A stretch of DNA of 64,000 nt from Endomychus coccineus (lineage: Eukaryota; Arthropoda; Insecta; Coleoptera; Endomychidae): NCBI GenBank assembly GCA_958510875.1, contig OY294069.1, forward strand, positions 2,294,001 to 2,358,000. Direction: 5' to 3'. Positions 1 to 11,560 of the stretch are shown one piece after another. The position numbers and the translations under genes were made by a program. The notes under the pieces were generated by a model that saw only the letters and a program-made list of their open reading frames with translations, made no database searches and was not told the origin of the DNA. Numbering within the stretch: position 1 is the first letter of the stretch; each line of letters starts with the position of its first letter.

Positions 1-5
1 TCTAT

Positions 6-512
6 ATGAACATCGCCTTGTTTAATTTTGTAAACTATATAATTCATGCATTAGATGATAAGGAAATTGTATGTGGTGATTTTCTTGACTTGTCTAAGGC
101 ATTTGATTCACTTGGTATTGTTTTTCTACTTGCTAAGTTATCAACAATTGTGATTAGGGGTCTGAATTGGATTGAAACCTACCTATCAGAAAACAGAAAA
201 CAAAAAGTTATAACTAAAGACAGGGGTGAAATATTTGAGTTTGATGTGCTTGTAACAAACTTTGTAGTTCCACAAGGTAACTTCCTTGGTTCCCTTCTAT
301 TCATAATATCCATCAACGACATTTATAATGTGTCACTTGGCACAAATACTGAGTTAGGGAATTATGCAGACGACACTATTATGCTTGTGAAAAGTTCATC
401 CTTGGATGATATCAAACAGACAGGTAGGCCCTTATGGAAGCAGCACAAGGACTGGTTTTATATAAGTCAACTACTTCTTAATGACTCGAAAACAAATTGT
501 TTACTGTTTTGA
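6..512 (+). mobile_element. Non-LTR retrotransposon RT fragment (left edge)
   Basis: A 168-residue open stretch of reverse transcriptase. Visible landmarks are LDLSKAFD (about residues 27-34, with the first catalytic Asp region), VPQGNFLGSLLF (about 88-99, a variant of the VPQGSxLGPLLF box) and YADD at 120-123, the catalytic pair. These are palm motifs of a Jockey-type non-LTR RT, which copies element RNA at a nicked chromosomal target. The fragment lacks fingers, thumb, endonuclease and RNase H and stops soon after YADD. The piece begins at the window edge, so the 5' side may continue outside. It is a dead copy; the family call is by motif only. Confidence 0.85.
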
Positions 513-649
513 CATCCATCGAAAACAAGCTACCTGGAAGATTATTGTTAACTTGGAGAAAAGTGAATTTCGCGTCTTGATTAAACATTCTTTCTTGCGT
601 GGAAAAAGCTTTATATGCTTCACCATCCAATGAAATGATTCACAAGTGG

Positions 650-1240
650 TTTACTGATTTTCGTTGTGATAGTCAGACCACAAAGGACGCCGAATTGAAA
701 ATTAACCAAAATAATTAACAAATGTTAATAAGACCTTTTTATAGACGTTAAACCGCGCTCCACATCACTTTTCTGATTTTTATTTGCTTTTTTTGAAAAG
801 CACACAAAGAGTGAAGTGGGGCACCGTTTCATGTTGAAGCAAAGGTCTTTTAATGTTATATCAATCATGTCTTAATCAGTTTGATTAGTTTTCAATCAAA
901 TCAAACCCAGATAAAAAACATGAGACCCAGTTTGAGTGAATTTATTACAATCTTTAGGGGAAAACAGATTTTTAACAGCGCAAAAAATATTCGGGGCATA
1001 GTTCCACGTTTGAGTAAAGGTCTTCAATGTTGTAGGAAGCATTTGTGTGTAGTTCCGAATGGTTTTGGACCAAATCCAACCTAATAATTGCAGACAGCCG
1101 CGTTGAAATCAATGTATCCTGATTTTTAGCAAAAAAGGGCAATGAGATAATACAAAAGGGAAGTGGGGCACGGCTTAACATTGAAATAAACGCCCGGGAG
1201 GTTATGTTTACCCTTTTTTTTTTAATATTTAGAAGCTTTT
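650..1240. repeat. S173: about three diverged tandem monomers of about 173 bp
   Basis: A GGGGCA motif recurs at 818, 993 and 1165, spacings of 175 and 172 bp, each time followed by a related stretch (CAAAGGTCTT or AAAGGTCTTC followed by AATGTT in the first two). A short tail of poly-T and A-rich DNA separates the motifs. The units are clearly related but not identical, as in an old short satellite or the 3' tandem repeats of a transposon. No coding capacity is recognised. Confidence 0.6.
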
Positions 1241-2036
1241 TAGAGGGCGTCGATCAAAATCTATTTTTCGACCCAGATAAGGGCCACCCTATTAAGCAGG
1301 CTCACTCTGTTTTCTAATTTGGTAGATGGCTACTTGGTAGCTGAAGGGCCTTATCAGTTTGATTTTCTTATTTCTCTTCAATGTTTCCAGAGCTGTGGAG
1401 TCAGGTAGCCATTATGAACCCCCAGTTTACTATCCAAGTAGATTTTTGTAGCACATTCATGTTCATTACTAAGTCTTATAAGCGTATATTTATAATTTAT
1501 TTTTAAATTTCCTGTCGCAGACGTCCCCCCGTCGAGAATGTTGCGTATTCGATGAGGAATTTCAGGACAAAACTTGCGTTAATAAGACAAGTAGAGAGAA
1601 CAAACAAATTAATTGTCACATCAATGGTCGTATTAAGGCAAGTCATGCACCGAAGTTATAAAGTTCAGTCAAGATACCCGGTTCGTATCTTACGGACCAT
1701 GTTTGTCGGGTTATTTTTAATTTCCATCGTTTATTTCAACTTAGAACGATTTACAATTACAAGTTTAATTAAGAAAATGTTCGATTCGTTTTTACTTACT
1801 ATGCCGTAAGAATTCCAATCGTTAGATTCAAAATACGTGACACTATTCCCTTGAAATGTTATGAAGCTTTTTAATTGTATTGTATTTTGATGTATCCCCA
1901 GTGTGTTGTACGCCGTTTTTTTTATAGAAATTATCCGATAAATTTCGTAATCGTCGTAAGAGCTAACACACGTCCAACAAATAGATTCGTATATGTAATT
2001 ATATGATAAACTATGGAGAGTTCATACTCTGGATAT
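1241..2036. other. No recognised gene; holds a decayed H2 core
   Basis: An 85-residue open stretch at 1552-1809 has no motif I recognise. At about 1325-1350 the sequence GATGGCTACTTGGTAGC followed by TGAAGG is a worn copy of the H2 hammerhead-like core (hairpin GCTAC/GTAGC with TTG loop). The rest is AT-rich DNA without visible structure. Confidence 0.5.
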
Positions 2037-2115
2037 AACTCAACACTGTTGATAATAAATAATCACCCTTATCCAATAAAAATAATAATAAAGTACTGAG
2101 AACCTCATATATTGA
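2037..2115 (-). repeat. H2 block, downstream half, inverted
   Basis: Read on the minus strand this matches the part of the H2 block that follows the hammerhead-like core: TTCTCAGTACTTTA, then an A/T stretch, GGATAAGGGTGATTATTT and a CACAGTG-like end. The same order appears on the plus strand at 41877-41998 and 31300-31370. The core itself is missing here. Confidence 0.6.
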
Positions 2116-3240
2116 GCATTAACGTGCTTTAATGGAACACAAAGACAATTCTTTCATTCATTATTTAAATAATTTGCACTAGCACTAGCGCTTAAGTCTT
2201 TCGTTTTGTAGTAATATCGTCACATTTCAGAATTTAGTTGTTTATTGTTATTTTATCCCCATATTATGATGAAAATTTATGTCAATTTTGTTATCATCGA
2301 TGTAAGAATGCAAAAGGCTTCATAATATCCTCAAAAAGTTGACTCATTATTCTTGTTCATGTACCATTGTTTCACAGTTAATGATTTTTCGAGAATAAAA
2401 TGATTATTAGTTATTATATTCTTCGCTTGATTCTCCCAAATTAAGTCTGACACTCAACGGTTCCCAGAACGGGGTGTAATTCTATAACAATTCAATGACG
2501 ATAATCTAACACAAATATCGCTTTGTTGTCAAATTCTTCTTTTTCTTTTCTGATATTATTATGATACGCTCGAAAAGACTGATTTTTATAATGAATTCTC
2601 ATTTAACGAGCGATTTATAAAAGTTAATAAATGGTGTGTATCCTGTTCTTGTCTCTGACTTGTCAGCGATTGTAAAGATTAACACTTCACGCCTGATTTA
2701 GTATTCACCGATATTTTATACTTTGTAATATTAAATTATGCTTTGTTCAACAGACGACGTCTTTTCTAAATTCCACTTTATTTTATGAATATAGAGGAAT
2801 TAGTGTTCGTATTTTTCTTCATTACTTCGAAGAAATGTTTTGTAAGATATCTTATTAATCTATGGTCGATAATTTTTCGCGGTTACAAAAATTTCCGTGC
2901 AGAAAATATACCGATTGATCCATAAATTCGAAAATTCAACTTAGTTATAGAACAATACACTAAGAGCGTTGAATTTTTTTGACTCATGCCAATGTTTAGT
3001 GGAACATTTATTAAGACCTTCCAGTTCAGGGTAGGTCCATCAAGTTTTCACTTGTTAAGACCTAAGTGAGATGAATTGTAAGAGTTTGAACATCCATTTG
3101 ATGCTGGAAGTAATTATGAGAAATAGTACAATAAATAACGAAGGGATTATTTGTAACCCAGATAACCTATGAATACACATCCTTTGGGATGATTTACCAA
3201 CTATAGCAAGATCAAGAACGAATAAACTAATGAAGGTTAC
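2116..3240. other. AT-rich stretch, nothing recognised
   Basis: No protein motif, RNA gene, tandem repeat or terminal repeat was recognised in this strongly AT-rich stretch on either strand. Confidence 0.5.
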
Positions 3241-3960
3241 AAGGAGGATCGAACGAGATACAAAGGAATTAATTCAGAGGAATTCGATTCTACCATTAAA
3301 TTTCCCCTCACTTTTAACATCATGAATGCAACCAAAATTGGTATCTACTACCTTCTGAGATCGCATAGAAGGAGTTCGATCCGTTACATGAATCAATTCC
3401 AATTTTCCCATTTTCCAAAAACTTTATTAGGGTCGCAGCATCCCGAAAACCTTTAAATTCACCATCACTTAGAGGAATAAAAATCACTTTCAACTCGATT
3501 AATGCACCCGAAATTGGTATTCACAACCTTCTAAGATACCATAGAATAAATTCCATCAGTTACATAAGCCTCTAGAAATTTTCGCATTTTCCCCAATTTC
3601 ATAATAAGGGGTAAGTATGAAAAAATAATGAAATCGGTCGATCTCATCGATTCCGATATAACGCCGTCACAATACACTCTCATAGATGAGAAATTCGATA
3701 CTATCATTAGTTTTCGCCTCAGACGCTGAGTAAACATGTTGCAGCGTTCCAAAATCCTGAATTTTGGCCATCCCTTAAATGAATACACAATAAAATCAGA
3801 TTCAACGTTATTAATACACCCGGGATTGGTATCCAGAACCTTCTGAAATTAGTTAGAACAAGTTCCATCAGTTACATGAACCTTCGGGAATTTTCGCATT
3901 TTCGCAAATTTGATAAATCAATAAAACGTTGAATTCATGAAATAAAATATGGTGCAAGTA
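3241..3960. repeat. Degenerate S314 satellite monomers
   Basis: Old copies of the 314-bp satellite seen at 29.8-31.1 kb. The block AATTGGTAT followed by ACCTTCTGAGAT or CTTCTAAGATACCATAG recurs at about 3335, 3511 and 3823; the last spacing is about 312 bp. AAGGGGTAAGTATG near 3606 and ATGAGAAATTCGATACTATC near 3687 match the main array. The first interval (about 176 bp) suggests a truncated monomer. Confidence 0.65.
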
Positions 3961-4079
3961 AAATTATTAAGACATGCAAAAACTGCGCATTTATATATCT
4001 GATTTTTTAAATATAAATTTATTATTTATTATTTTCAAAAAGCAATAATTATTTTTAGTCAGTTATAAAATATATCAAT

Positions 4080-4640
4080 AAGAAAGAAAGTCTTAGTTTG
4101 CGTTCTTAGGATCACGAACTTTTTGAGTGTCATAATCGTGAGCAGCGACACCGAAAACCCCCGAGAGCTAGAACTTGTTTCATATTATGAAGAAAAATTA
4201 ACGAATTACTAGAAGATGACGTAGATATGCAGGGTCCCAGAGACCCGGAAACACCCTTAGATAATTTGTGGAACTTTTCGAGCGTCATAAATGTGATCGG
4301 CGACTCCGAAAACCCCCGAGAGTCGGAATATGTTGGATGTTCTGAAGAAAAATTAATGAATTCCTAGAACATGACGTAGATATCCGGTCTCCGGGTATCC
4401 CCAGGTATTGCATGGAAGTTTTTGCATGTCGGAAGCGACCTTTATAACCTCACTCGACCAGTTGACAAGCATTAATTACAATGAAATTAATCGATTTTAG
4501 GGCCCCAGGACCCCCGTATATCCCGGAAATGGTCCAAGGGGACCTCAGGGAATTTTTTTGAACATCATTTCGTGATCAGCGACCTCAAAACCCTCGAGAA
4601 ACCAATTCGAGTCCGTTTTTTATATTCACCTCGAAAAGTT
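4080..4640. repeat. S143-related tandem repeat, inverted relative to 42 kb
   Basis: The phrase GCGACACCGAAAACCCCCGAG at 4144 recurs as GCGACTCCGAAAACCCCCGAG about 155 bp later, with a weaker third copy (GCGACCTCAAAACCCTCGAG) near 4579. The units also share GAAGAAAAATTAA and ATGACGTAGATAT. The reverse complement (TTTTGAGGTCGCTGATCACG) is the landmark of the 143-bp repeat at 42.2-42.6 kb, so both arrays belong to one diverged satellite. Confidence 0.65.
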
Positions 4641-5029
4641 CACTCAGAAAAATGTTGGCTGTAGAAATGCAATAATTTTTTTTCTCAGGAAACAACATTT
4701 CTAAATAACCTTCCAAATCGAATGCAGAAAACCGCATATCAATCCTTCCAACTGCGCCAGTATTGGAAGGTTGGACCTATTTTAGTGATTCATTTCCTCG
4801 ACTATATATGATGATTGGAAAAGCTGTCTAGAACTATTAGTTTGTAGTTATTGATCGATCTAAACCAGAAAAGACCTCATCACTGTCATTTTTATCGGTT
4901 TACTATTGTTTAAATTTGCATTCGGATGAATTTCCTGAATTTATAAAACAGAAGCTTGTATGTTTTTTATCTCGTGAAGCTATGCCTGGATAATAACGTA
5001 TATCAATTATTATATGAAATAATCTTTAA

Positions 5030-5370
5030 GGATCGGCGTTGGTGTGTGGGTATTTTATGGAGAAAACAATTGCGATAAGTAGATTTCGTGTAACTGACAC
5101 GCGAGTTGAACGATTAGGAAGTCTTAGTAGGCTCTTCGCTTGTCAGTCACAGAGTCGTGGTCGAGGCCGCATGGTTTTTAGCACATGTTTAAGGCGGTGG
5201 GCACGTCGCGATGGTGACGACCGATTGCGGGATTGACGAGAGCCGCTCGGCAGCGAGTTTCCGCAAAAAATTCGCTGTAACACTGAAAATGGGTCTGGTT
5301 GGAACGAGGCCGGCCGTCGCGCGTCGTGGGTGGCTATGGACTTCACCGACTATGATCCAGTATTTATAAC
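5030..5370. other. GC- and CpG-rich patch
   Basis: About 340 bp stand out from AT-rich flanks by GC content and many CpG steps (runs such as GGCACGTCGCGATGG and GGCCGGCCGTCGCGCGTCG). Short open frames run through both strands, but none shows a known domain. It could be a promoter-type island, a first exon or UTR of an unseen gene, or a GC-rich transposon piece. Confidence 0.35.
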
Positions 5371-5839
5371 TGCCCAGCATATGCCTCCTTTGAGCAAGTT
5401 CTCATGCCGGGTTTTCTTGCAATACCGATCGCATATTTGTATTATGTACCATGCCTCATCGATAAATAATCTCATCTGATTAGAAAATGGTTGTACAAGA
5501 ACCTTTTACACTCAGATAACCAAGATAAGATGAGTCAGAACAGTAATTGGTAAGTACTAGGTCTTCAGTCTTGAAAGATTCACAACACAAAACGGTTATA
5601 AGACTGAGCCTTACGATACCTGGCGCATATGGTCTCCAAGCATATATTTCGAATAATCTATGAACCAGAATTTCAGAAGATTCCGATAGTCCAACGAATT
5701 ACCAGGAAATACAAAGTCACTAGAATGAGATAAATGACTGTAAACCATCACAATCTCCTCATAATATATGTATTTTACTAACTAGCTATTAGTTTCAAAT
5801 TATTGTTCAGTAACTAAGTGACTTTCAGGTAGATCAGTG

Positions 5840-6200
5840 AGTATGCAATGAAACAATAAACGCTTCGAAAGAGGCATATGATGCGAAAATAAGATCAAAG
5901 GTTATCGAATTCCCGAATGGCTCCCGTTCATTTTGGATTTTCGCCAAAGCAATTGGTAGACATTTCACTTCCAGCTCCTTCCCTCCCCCAATTAAAGACG
6001 ATGGCACACTGACTACTACACCACAAAAAAGCTTTTTTGCTGGAATGCTTGCAGCAAATTCCACTTTGGAACCTTCTAATATTGCTGTCATCGATAGGCA
6101 TTTGCCTGAAATTGTCATAAGTCAGCGCACAATTAGGCGCATTCTGCTTGATCTTAATACTAAGAAGTCTATGCTCTCTGCAGCGTGTTCACATTTTCAC
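5840..6200 (+). mobile_element. Family A non-LTR fragment, segment upstream of RT
   Basis: Plus-strand translation gives CNETINASKEAYDAKIRSK and SRSFWIFAKAIGRHF, then SSFPPPIKDDGTLTTTPQKS, AANSTLE and TIRRILLDLNTKKS. These match the conserved pre-RT segment common in insect non-LTR pol proteins. The same segment is repeated at 27975-28215. It stops just before the expected GPDGIP region, and the RT part of what may be the same copy resumes at 6866 after a Penelope-like piece. Confidence 0.75.
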
Positions 6201-6329
6201 AATTTTGTAGATAAAGTATTATAGTATAATGTGATATGATCAGATATTGAATTTCGCATTTTACAATGACAAAATCAATAAGTATCAGCTCATGACACAT
6301 TGTTTTGATTTCCTCAAGAATTATTTAAA

Positions 6330-6865
6330 TTTCTTAAAAACCAGAATAAAAACGTCGCCTTTAAATAAAAAATAATCTAAGCTTCTATATTAATAATTCA
6401 AAATCTAAGAAAGATAAATTGAAGAAATCTGGATTTTACAGACTGAGCTGTGATGACTTTAATATCTTGTACATAGGACAAACTGGACGTAGTTTCAGTC
6501 TTTCAGTGCAAGGTTCCATGAACATTGGAGAAGTTACGAGCTCAATAAAGAGTACTCTAATTATGCGAGTCACCTATTGGGACATGATAACAATTCCCCC
6601 TAGTATCCCGATATTTTACATATCCAAGAAGAAGTACATAAGCTCAATATTCTAGAATCCATAGAGATTTTAAACCATTCAAAAAACAATAGTACCATGA
6701 TATTGAATGTCCAAATCAATTTTGTAAAGCCCAAGCAATTGCCTACCCCTTCTCCTAATGTGCACCACATTCAGATTGATTTATAATATTTGAGGTCATA
6801 CTTTCAGATTCAGTTGTAGTTGATACATTCCAACTTTGAACATTCCACAGTGTTGTGATACAATT
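6330..6865 (+). mobile_element. P1 Penelope-like fragment with GIY-YIG remnant
   Basis: Translation gives LKKSGFYRLSCDDFNILYIGQTGRSFSL, the start of a GIY-YIG nuclease domain (the YIGQTGR signature). PLEs carry this domain C-terminal to an RT and are thought to use it to nick the target. After about 30 codons the frame breaks, but nucleotide similarity to the copies at 48.9-50.3 kb continues through the IEILKHSKNN-like region and the 3' UTR (CCACAGTGTTGTGATACAATTGTG). It lies between the two halves of a family A element. Confidence 0.8.
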
Positions 6866-7255
6866 GTGTTTCCTTCCAGCTGGAAGACAGCTAGAGACCA
6901 ACAATTCCAAAAAAAGGGAAGAAAACTCTTCTTATTAATTACAGACTCATTGCATTATTATCTATAATCTCTAAAATAATGGAGAAAGCAATCAACATCA
7001 AGCTCATTTAATACCTAGAGAGCTCCAAAATCGTGAATGACCGGCCATATCGCTTTCTCCAGCAGAGATTAACAGGAGGCCTGCTTGTCTACGTAACATG
7101 TATGGCAGAAATCTATTGAAAACCATGGGAATCTCTATCTGTAGCATTGGATATCTCAAAAGGATTAGGCCGATTCTGGCACCAAAGCCTTCTTGGTGAA
7201 GTTCACAAGAACTTGGTTTTCTATCCCTACATATGGTGTATTTCATGATCCCTAT
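6866..7255 (+). mobile_element. Family A non-LTR fragment, RT fingers and palm
   Basis: Reads as FPSSWKTARDQQFQKKGRK, INYRLIALLSIISKIMEKA, YLESSKIVNDRPY and, with frame changes, VALDISKGLGRFWHQSLLG. These correspond to RT blocks 1-3 of family A (intact relatives have NYRPIALLSIISKVMEK and ALDISKAFDRVWH). Stops and frameshifts make it a relic. It may continue the copy that begins at 5840. Confidence 0.75.
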
Positions 7256-8690
7256 AATATGCAGGACCCAAGGATTCCAGTGATCTCCCTAAGATCCCCC
7301 ATGTTGAAGAAGATGAGTTCCCTTGACATTTTAGGCGCAGGTTCTTCGATAAATAGCTAACCTGCTTCATGCCTGGTGAGTTCTGCCTCAAGCCAGATCA
7401 CTTTTGTCCAGCTGGCTTTGAAGGGCGAGACCTCCAACTCCATCTGATAGAATAATGAAGTCTGATAGAAAGAAGTTTGACAGCGCTACACGGGACGGAA
7501 CCGTTTCCGTTACCGGCCACCACACTTATAATTAAGTGCATCATGGCCGTATAGATTCAGTGCAGAACCCGCGACCGTAGACCCCCCATTCTGATGTTCA
7601 ATTGTTTATGTACATATTCACAGAACGCTTCCCCTGTGTAACCCGTATTCGGATGAATTCTTAATTTTCAATCTGTTACTTTTAAGTCTAATATTTATAA
7701 CCTCAAATTTCTTCATAGGGTTTCGTGACGATTCATAATCTATTCTTCGCATTACATACTAGGTGAGGTGGGTGCTGGTCTCCTGAATCCATCTCCTTGT
7801 TACCGCCTAAAAGAGACCTAGAAAGTTCAAGAAGCCCACTCCTCCTCATAGGGGGGAATGAAATAGTGGCATTTACGTTAACTGTCTAACTCGTAGATAA
7901 ATTGTAGAGAAAACCGAAATTTAATGAATTACTTACTCAGGATATGGATGCTCAGAAACGAATCTTTACTATACATTTAGAAGTGTGAATATGTCAAGGG
8001 TATGACAATATGTAGGAGAGGATAATATGCAGTCCAATTGTATTAACTGAAAGAACGTGTGTGGTAAGTTGAAGACACACATAAATAAAAGCAATTCTAT
8101 TTATTGTAGTATCTCGGTAGCCACAAATCGTGTCCACCAAAGTAGCTTGTCATTTCTTTGATGACTGGTAATTTATAATTTAGTTTCCAATAATCCCGTC
8201 GGCTTTTGATACATGACTGGTAGACTGCGCTTCGAATAGATATTGCCCGTTTAAAGCCTACTTTAAATTCATTTCAATTATAAAAAGATTTTTAATTGCT
8301 CTTCTCTATTAGCTACTTTTTCCTTTATTGGTATTTATTTTTTTAATTGCCATTAGCGAGCACCAAAGTTAGTTAATGTTTCTAGCCGTGTCTTCGACCT
8401 CCATTTATTCTCCGCGTTCAATCCGTGACATTCATCGATGTACTTTTTAAATTTGTTACTATTATTAACTTCATACTCGACAATATCAAAATCACAACGG
8501 ATAAAAACATGTCTGTACAGGACACGGGTGAACTTTACTACGGCACATGATGGCCGTACGTTACGAAAATATTAATCTAGGGAAGTGAAGATACTATTAC
8601 TTTATTGAATATCACTTGGTTTATTTGCATTTTCTAACTTGTCAGCTCATTCTGAGACAAGTTGAAGATGCCTCTAAGGCATCTTCTTTG
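7256..8690. other. No gene recognised
   Basis: No coding motif, RNA gene or clear repeat is seen on either strand. Base composition is ordinary for the window. Confidence 0.5.
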
Positions 8691-8694
8691 GGTG

Positions 8695-10038
8695 TGGAAT
8701 ATTCGCTCTACGTCACTAGAATTACCCCAAAAAATTATCCCATATCTCAATGCTGACTGCACAAACGCATGATAAGCGAATTAACGCTGCCTCAGTATTC
8801 ACTAAGACTGATCTTGACAACGTTCTCACTACTTTATTCACTTGTTCATACCAATCTAATCGTGAATCAATAATTATACCTAAAAAAGTGGTATGTGTCA
8901 CAGACACCAAATCAGTAACGGTATCAGCCGAAGTGCTCTTAATAGTCGATGTATATCCAAATTTGAGGACCTGAGTTTTATCTTTATTCATTCTTAAGTT
9001 ATTTTCGTGAAACCAGTCTTCAGCAGTATCGATAATTTGGAATATTTTCCTTTCTAGAATAGCATCCTCTGATGATACCGTTATTGAATTGTCATCAGCA
9101 AACTGTTGCAGGTATTCTTTCAGTGATGCAGGTAGGTCATTTGTATATAGTATGAAGAGAAATGGACTCAATATGGAGCCTTGAGGGACACCCTCATGAG
9201 TTTTCTGCATCTCTGACTTTATCTGCTCACCAATCGCCGTCTTAGAAATGACATAATGTGGTCTATCTAGTAATAATGATTGAATTAAATTAAATACCAT
9301 TCCTCTGAAACTTAGCATTTTCAGTTTATTTAAAAGAATGTTACGATCTACACTATCGAGTGCCTTGCTTAAGTCGAGGCATATCAGTGAAGTTGCCATG
9401 TCATTATTTAGTGAATTGATTATATAGCACGAAGTTTCAAATATTGCTCCTATTGTAGATTTACCTTTCCGAAATCCATGTTGGGCTCCAGATACTATTT
9501 CAAATCGTTCTAAAAATATAATCAGTCTATTATATATAATTCTTTCGAATATTTGACTCAGATTCGGAAGCAATGCGATTGGTCTATAGTTAGAGATAGT
9601 CTCCAGAGGACCTGTTTGATGAATTGGAAGTATCTGGGCAATTTTTAGTTAGTTCGGAAATATGCCTTCACTTAGACAATTGTTAATGATATGAGTCAAT
9701 GGAAATGTGATTTCTTTTGCCACATGCTTCAATAATTTTATTGGAATCCCATCATGACACCGTGCATTAGTATTTTTTGGAGTAATTAGTATACGTTCAA
9801 GATCCTACAGCCAGGTAGGTATAAGGTAGATATTATTTTCAATTTGCAGAAGATTAGTGTTGTCTTTTTTGGTTGAATCAGGACATTGATGAATGAAGAA
9901 ATCGTTTATCTTACTTGATGTCACAATATCTGTATCATGATCTTGTTTCAGATTTTTGAAAATTTGCACATTCACCATTTCCCAAATTTCAATATGACAT
10001 GAGCAGAACTGGACCCTCGATTTTAGCCAAATTGACAA
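8695..10038 (-). mobile_element. Jockey-like non-LTR pol, long degenerate copy
   Basis: One of the best-preserved RTs here. On the minus strand a 283-residue open frame (9573-8722) holds LPNLSQIFERIIYNRL, AQHGFRKGKSTIGAI, CLDLSKALDSVDRNILLNKL, HEGVPQGSILSPFLFILYTNDLP, FADDNSITV (the YADD box with F for Y) and FLGIIIDSRLDW. Upstream, in the same frame but after one stop near 9645, are PKNTNARCHDGIPIKLLKH and NYRPIAL; another open stretch at 10038-9805 is the segment before RT. Beyond 8722 a one-base slip in a T/G run moves the frame to GNSSDVERIFHTQRRCLRGIF, the usual C-terminal segment. Few lesions, but no longer functional. Confidence 0.88.
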
Positions 10039-11110
10039 TTATACTATTCAAAGTAGTAATTTGTATTTAATTGAAGTTTGACAATAACTACGGTCTAAGA
10101 ATACGTTCATCAATGAGTGACAACAAATTAATTAATTATTTTTAAAGCAGAGGATTTTACTTATTTCCATTCCTCTTCGTCAGCACCGAGACACATCCAA
10201 ACTCCCAGTTCGAATATAAATCAGAATCCAAGAAACGATAATATTTATTCAGGGAAAGTAGGATCGTATTCTTCCATAATCTCTTGCTTATGAATATTTG
10301 ATAGATCATAAGACGAAGATGGGCACTTAACTAACCAAACTGGTATCTGCATTAGAGTGGTGGTGGTGACTGGCGTCCCGACGCAGCCTATTGCACGATG
10401 TCGTAAATGTTTGATAAGATTAAGACGCAAACCATGTTTCATCATCGGTTATCTCGCTTAGTTTGCATATAGAAGTTTAGACAGTAATCACTCGTGCGAT
10501 GAAACGTTGTCTCTTCGCGAATTATATAACGGAGAGGCACAACGCGCTTAACGCTCTTAAGGTCCGTGGGCACTACACGGAATAACCTCGTGATTCAATC
10601 TTAATTTCTTTTGATTAACAAATCAACCGATTTTTCTCATCATCATCATATTCCAAGAGCAAATAGCAATTTGATTTTGTAAGTTGTATTCTTGATTTAT
10701 TTTGAGGTCTCTCTGTTAATACTACTATACTTTGCCTATCCACTGATTCTACATTATGACTACGTTTATTTTCATTAGCAATAATACAGGATTAGACAAA
10801 AATTCATTTGCTGATATGATGAAATAAACTTAAAAATCAATTGACGGGTTCTTGAGAAAGCACGGATTATTTTTGAATGTTACATCATCGGACAAATGTC
10901 TTTTCCTTCGTAGCTGATACTATTGAAGCCTAGTACCAACGTATATCTCAATTGAGATATTGGCAATCTCGGTAAGAATATTGGGGTTTCAGTCGACAAT
11001 TACGGTTTCGTCAGTAATCCCATTTGATCGAATCAGGTTATCATCTGAAATTCAAATATACACTTTCGTCCGAGGGTGAATGAATATAATAGTTTATGAG
11101 ATTATTTCAA
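10039..11110. other. No gene recognised
   Basis: AT-rich DNA without recognisable protein motif, RNA gene or tandem repeat on either strand. Confidence 0.5.
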
Positions 11111-11119
11111 ATTTATTGC

Positions 11120-11560
11120 CCACTTTAGGCTTTAGACACAAGCTCGCTCAGCATTTGGATGGGTCTCAGCAATCGGTACTCATCGACCACCGAGCTCCAA
11201 GTCTTTAGAGAGTTACCAGATAAGCGGCGGCTCTCGGTTTGACGCAGTGTCCTCAGTATGAGGCAGACGAACCTCCTCATCCCCAAACGCTCGGAATTCA
11301 GTCTCTCTGTTAGCAGAAGGGACTTAAAACTGGTGACAGGACTCCTCACAGGACACTATCATCTGAATAAGCATCAAAGGTAGATGCGGAACTGCCTCTC
11401 ATATCCTTGTAGAAGGTCCAGCACTGGCTTCTCTTAGGCTACAACACCTCGGCAGCGTATACATGCCGCCTGAGGTCATAAGACACATCAGCTTATGCAT
11501 AAACCTAGCCTTCGTCGATGCCTCAGGCCTGTTGGACTGAGTCTTGCATGGAGGGGCGCA
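11120..11560 (+). mobile_element. R1-like non-LTR pol C-terminal tail
   Basis: Plus-strand frames give SRRDLKLVTGLLTGHYHLNKH and, after a frameshift, TASHILVEGPALASLRLQHLGS. This is the tail of R1-like pol proteins, where KLLTGLLTGHxxLxxH is followed by a Cys/His cluster and HxLxxCPAxxxxRxxxLG. The Cys positions of the knuckle are partly lost. The opposite strand is also open over 75 codons but has no recognisable content. Confidence 0.65.

Noticed and set aside
11125..11349. 75-codon minus-strand frame
   Set aside because: It is the opposite strand of the R1-like C-terminal tail, which is the better explanation.
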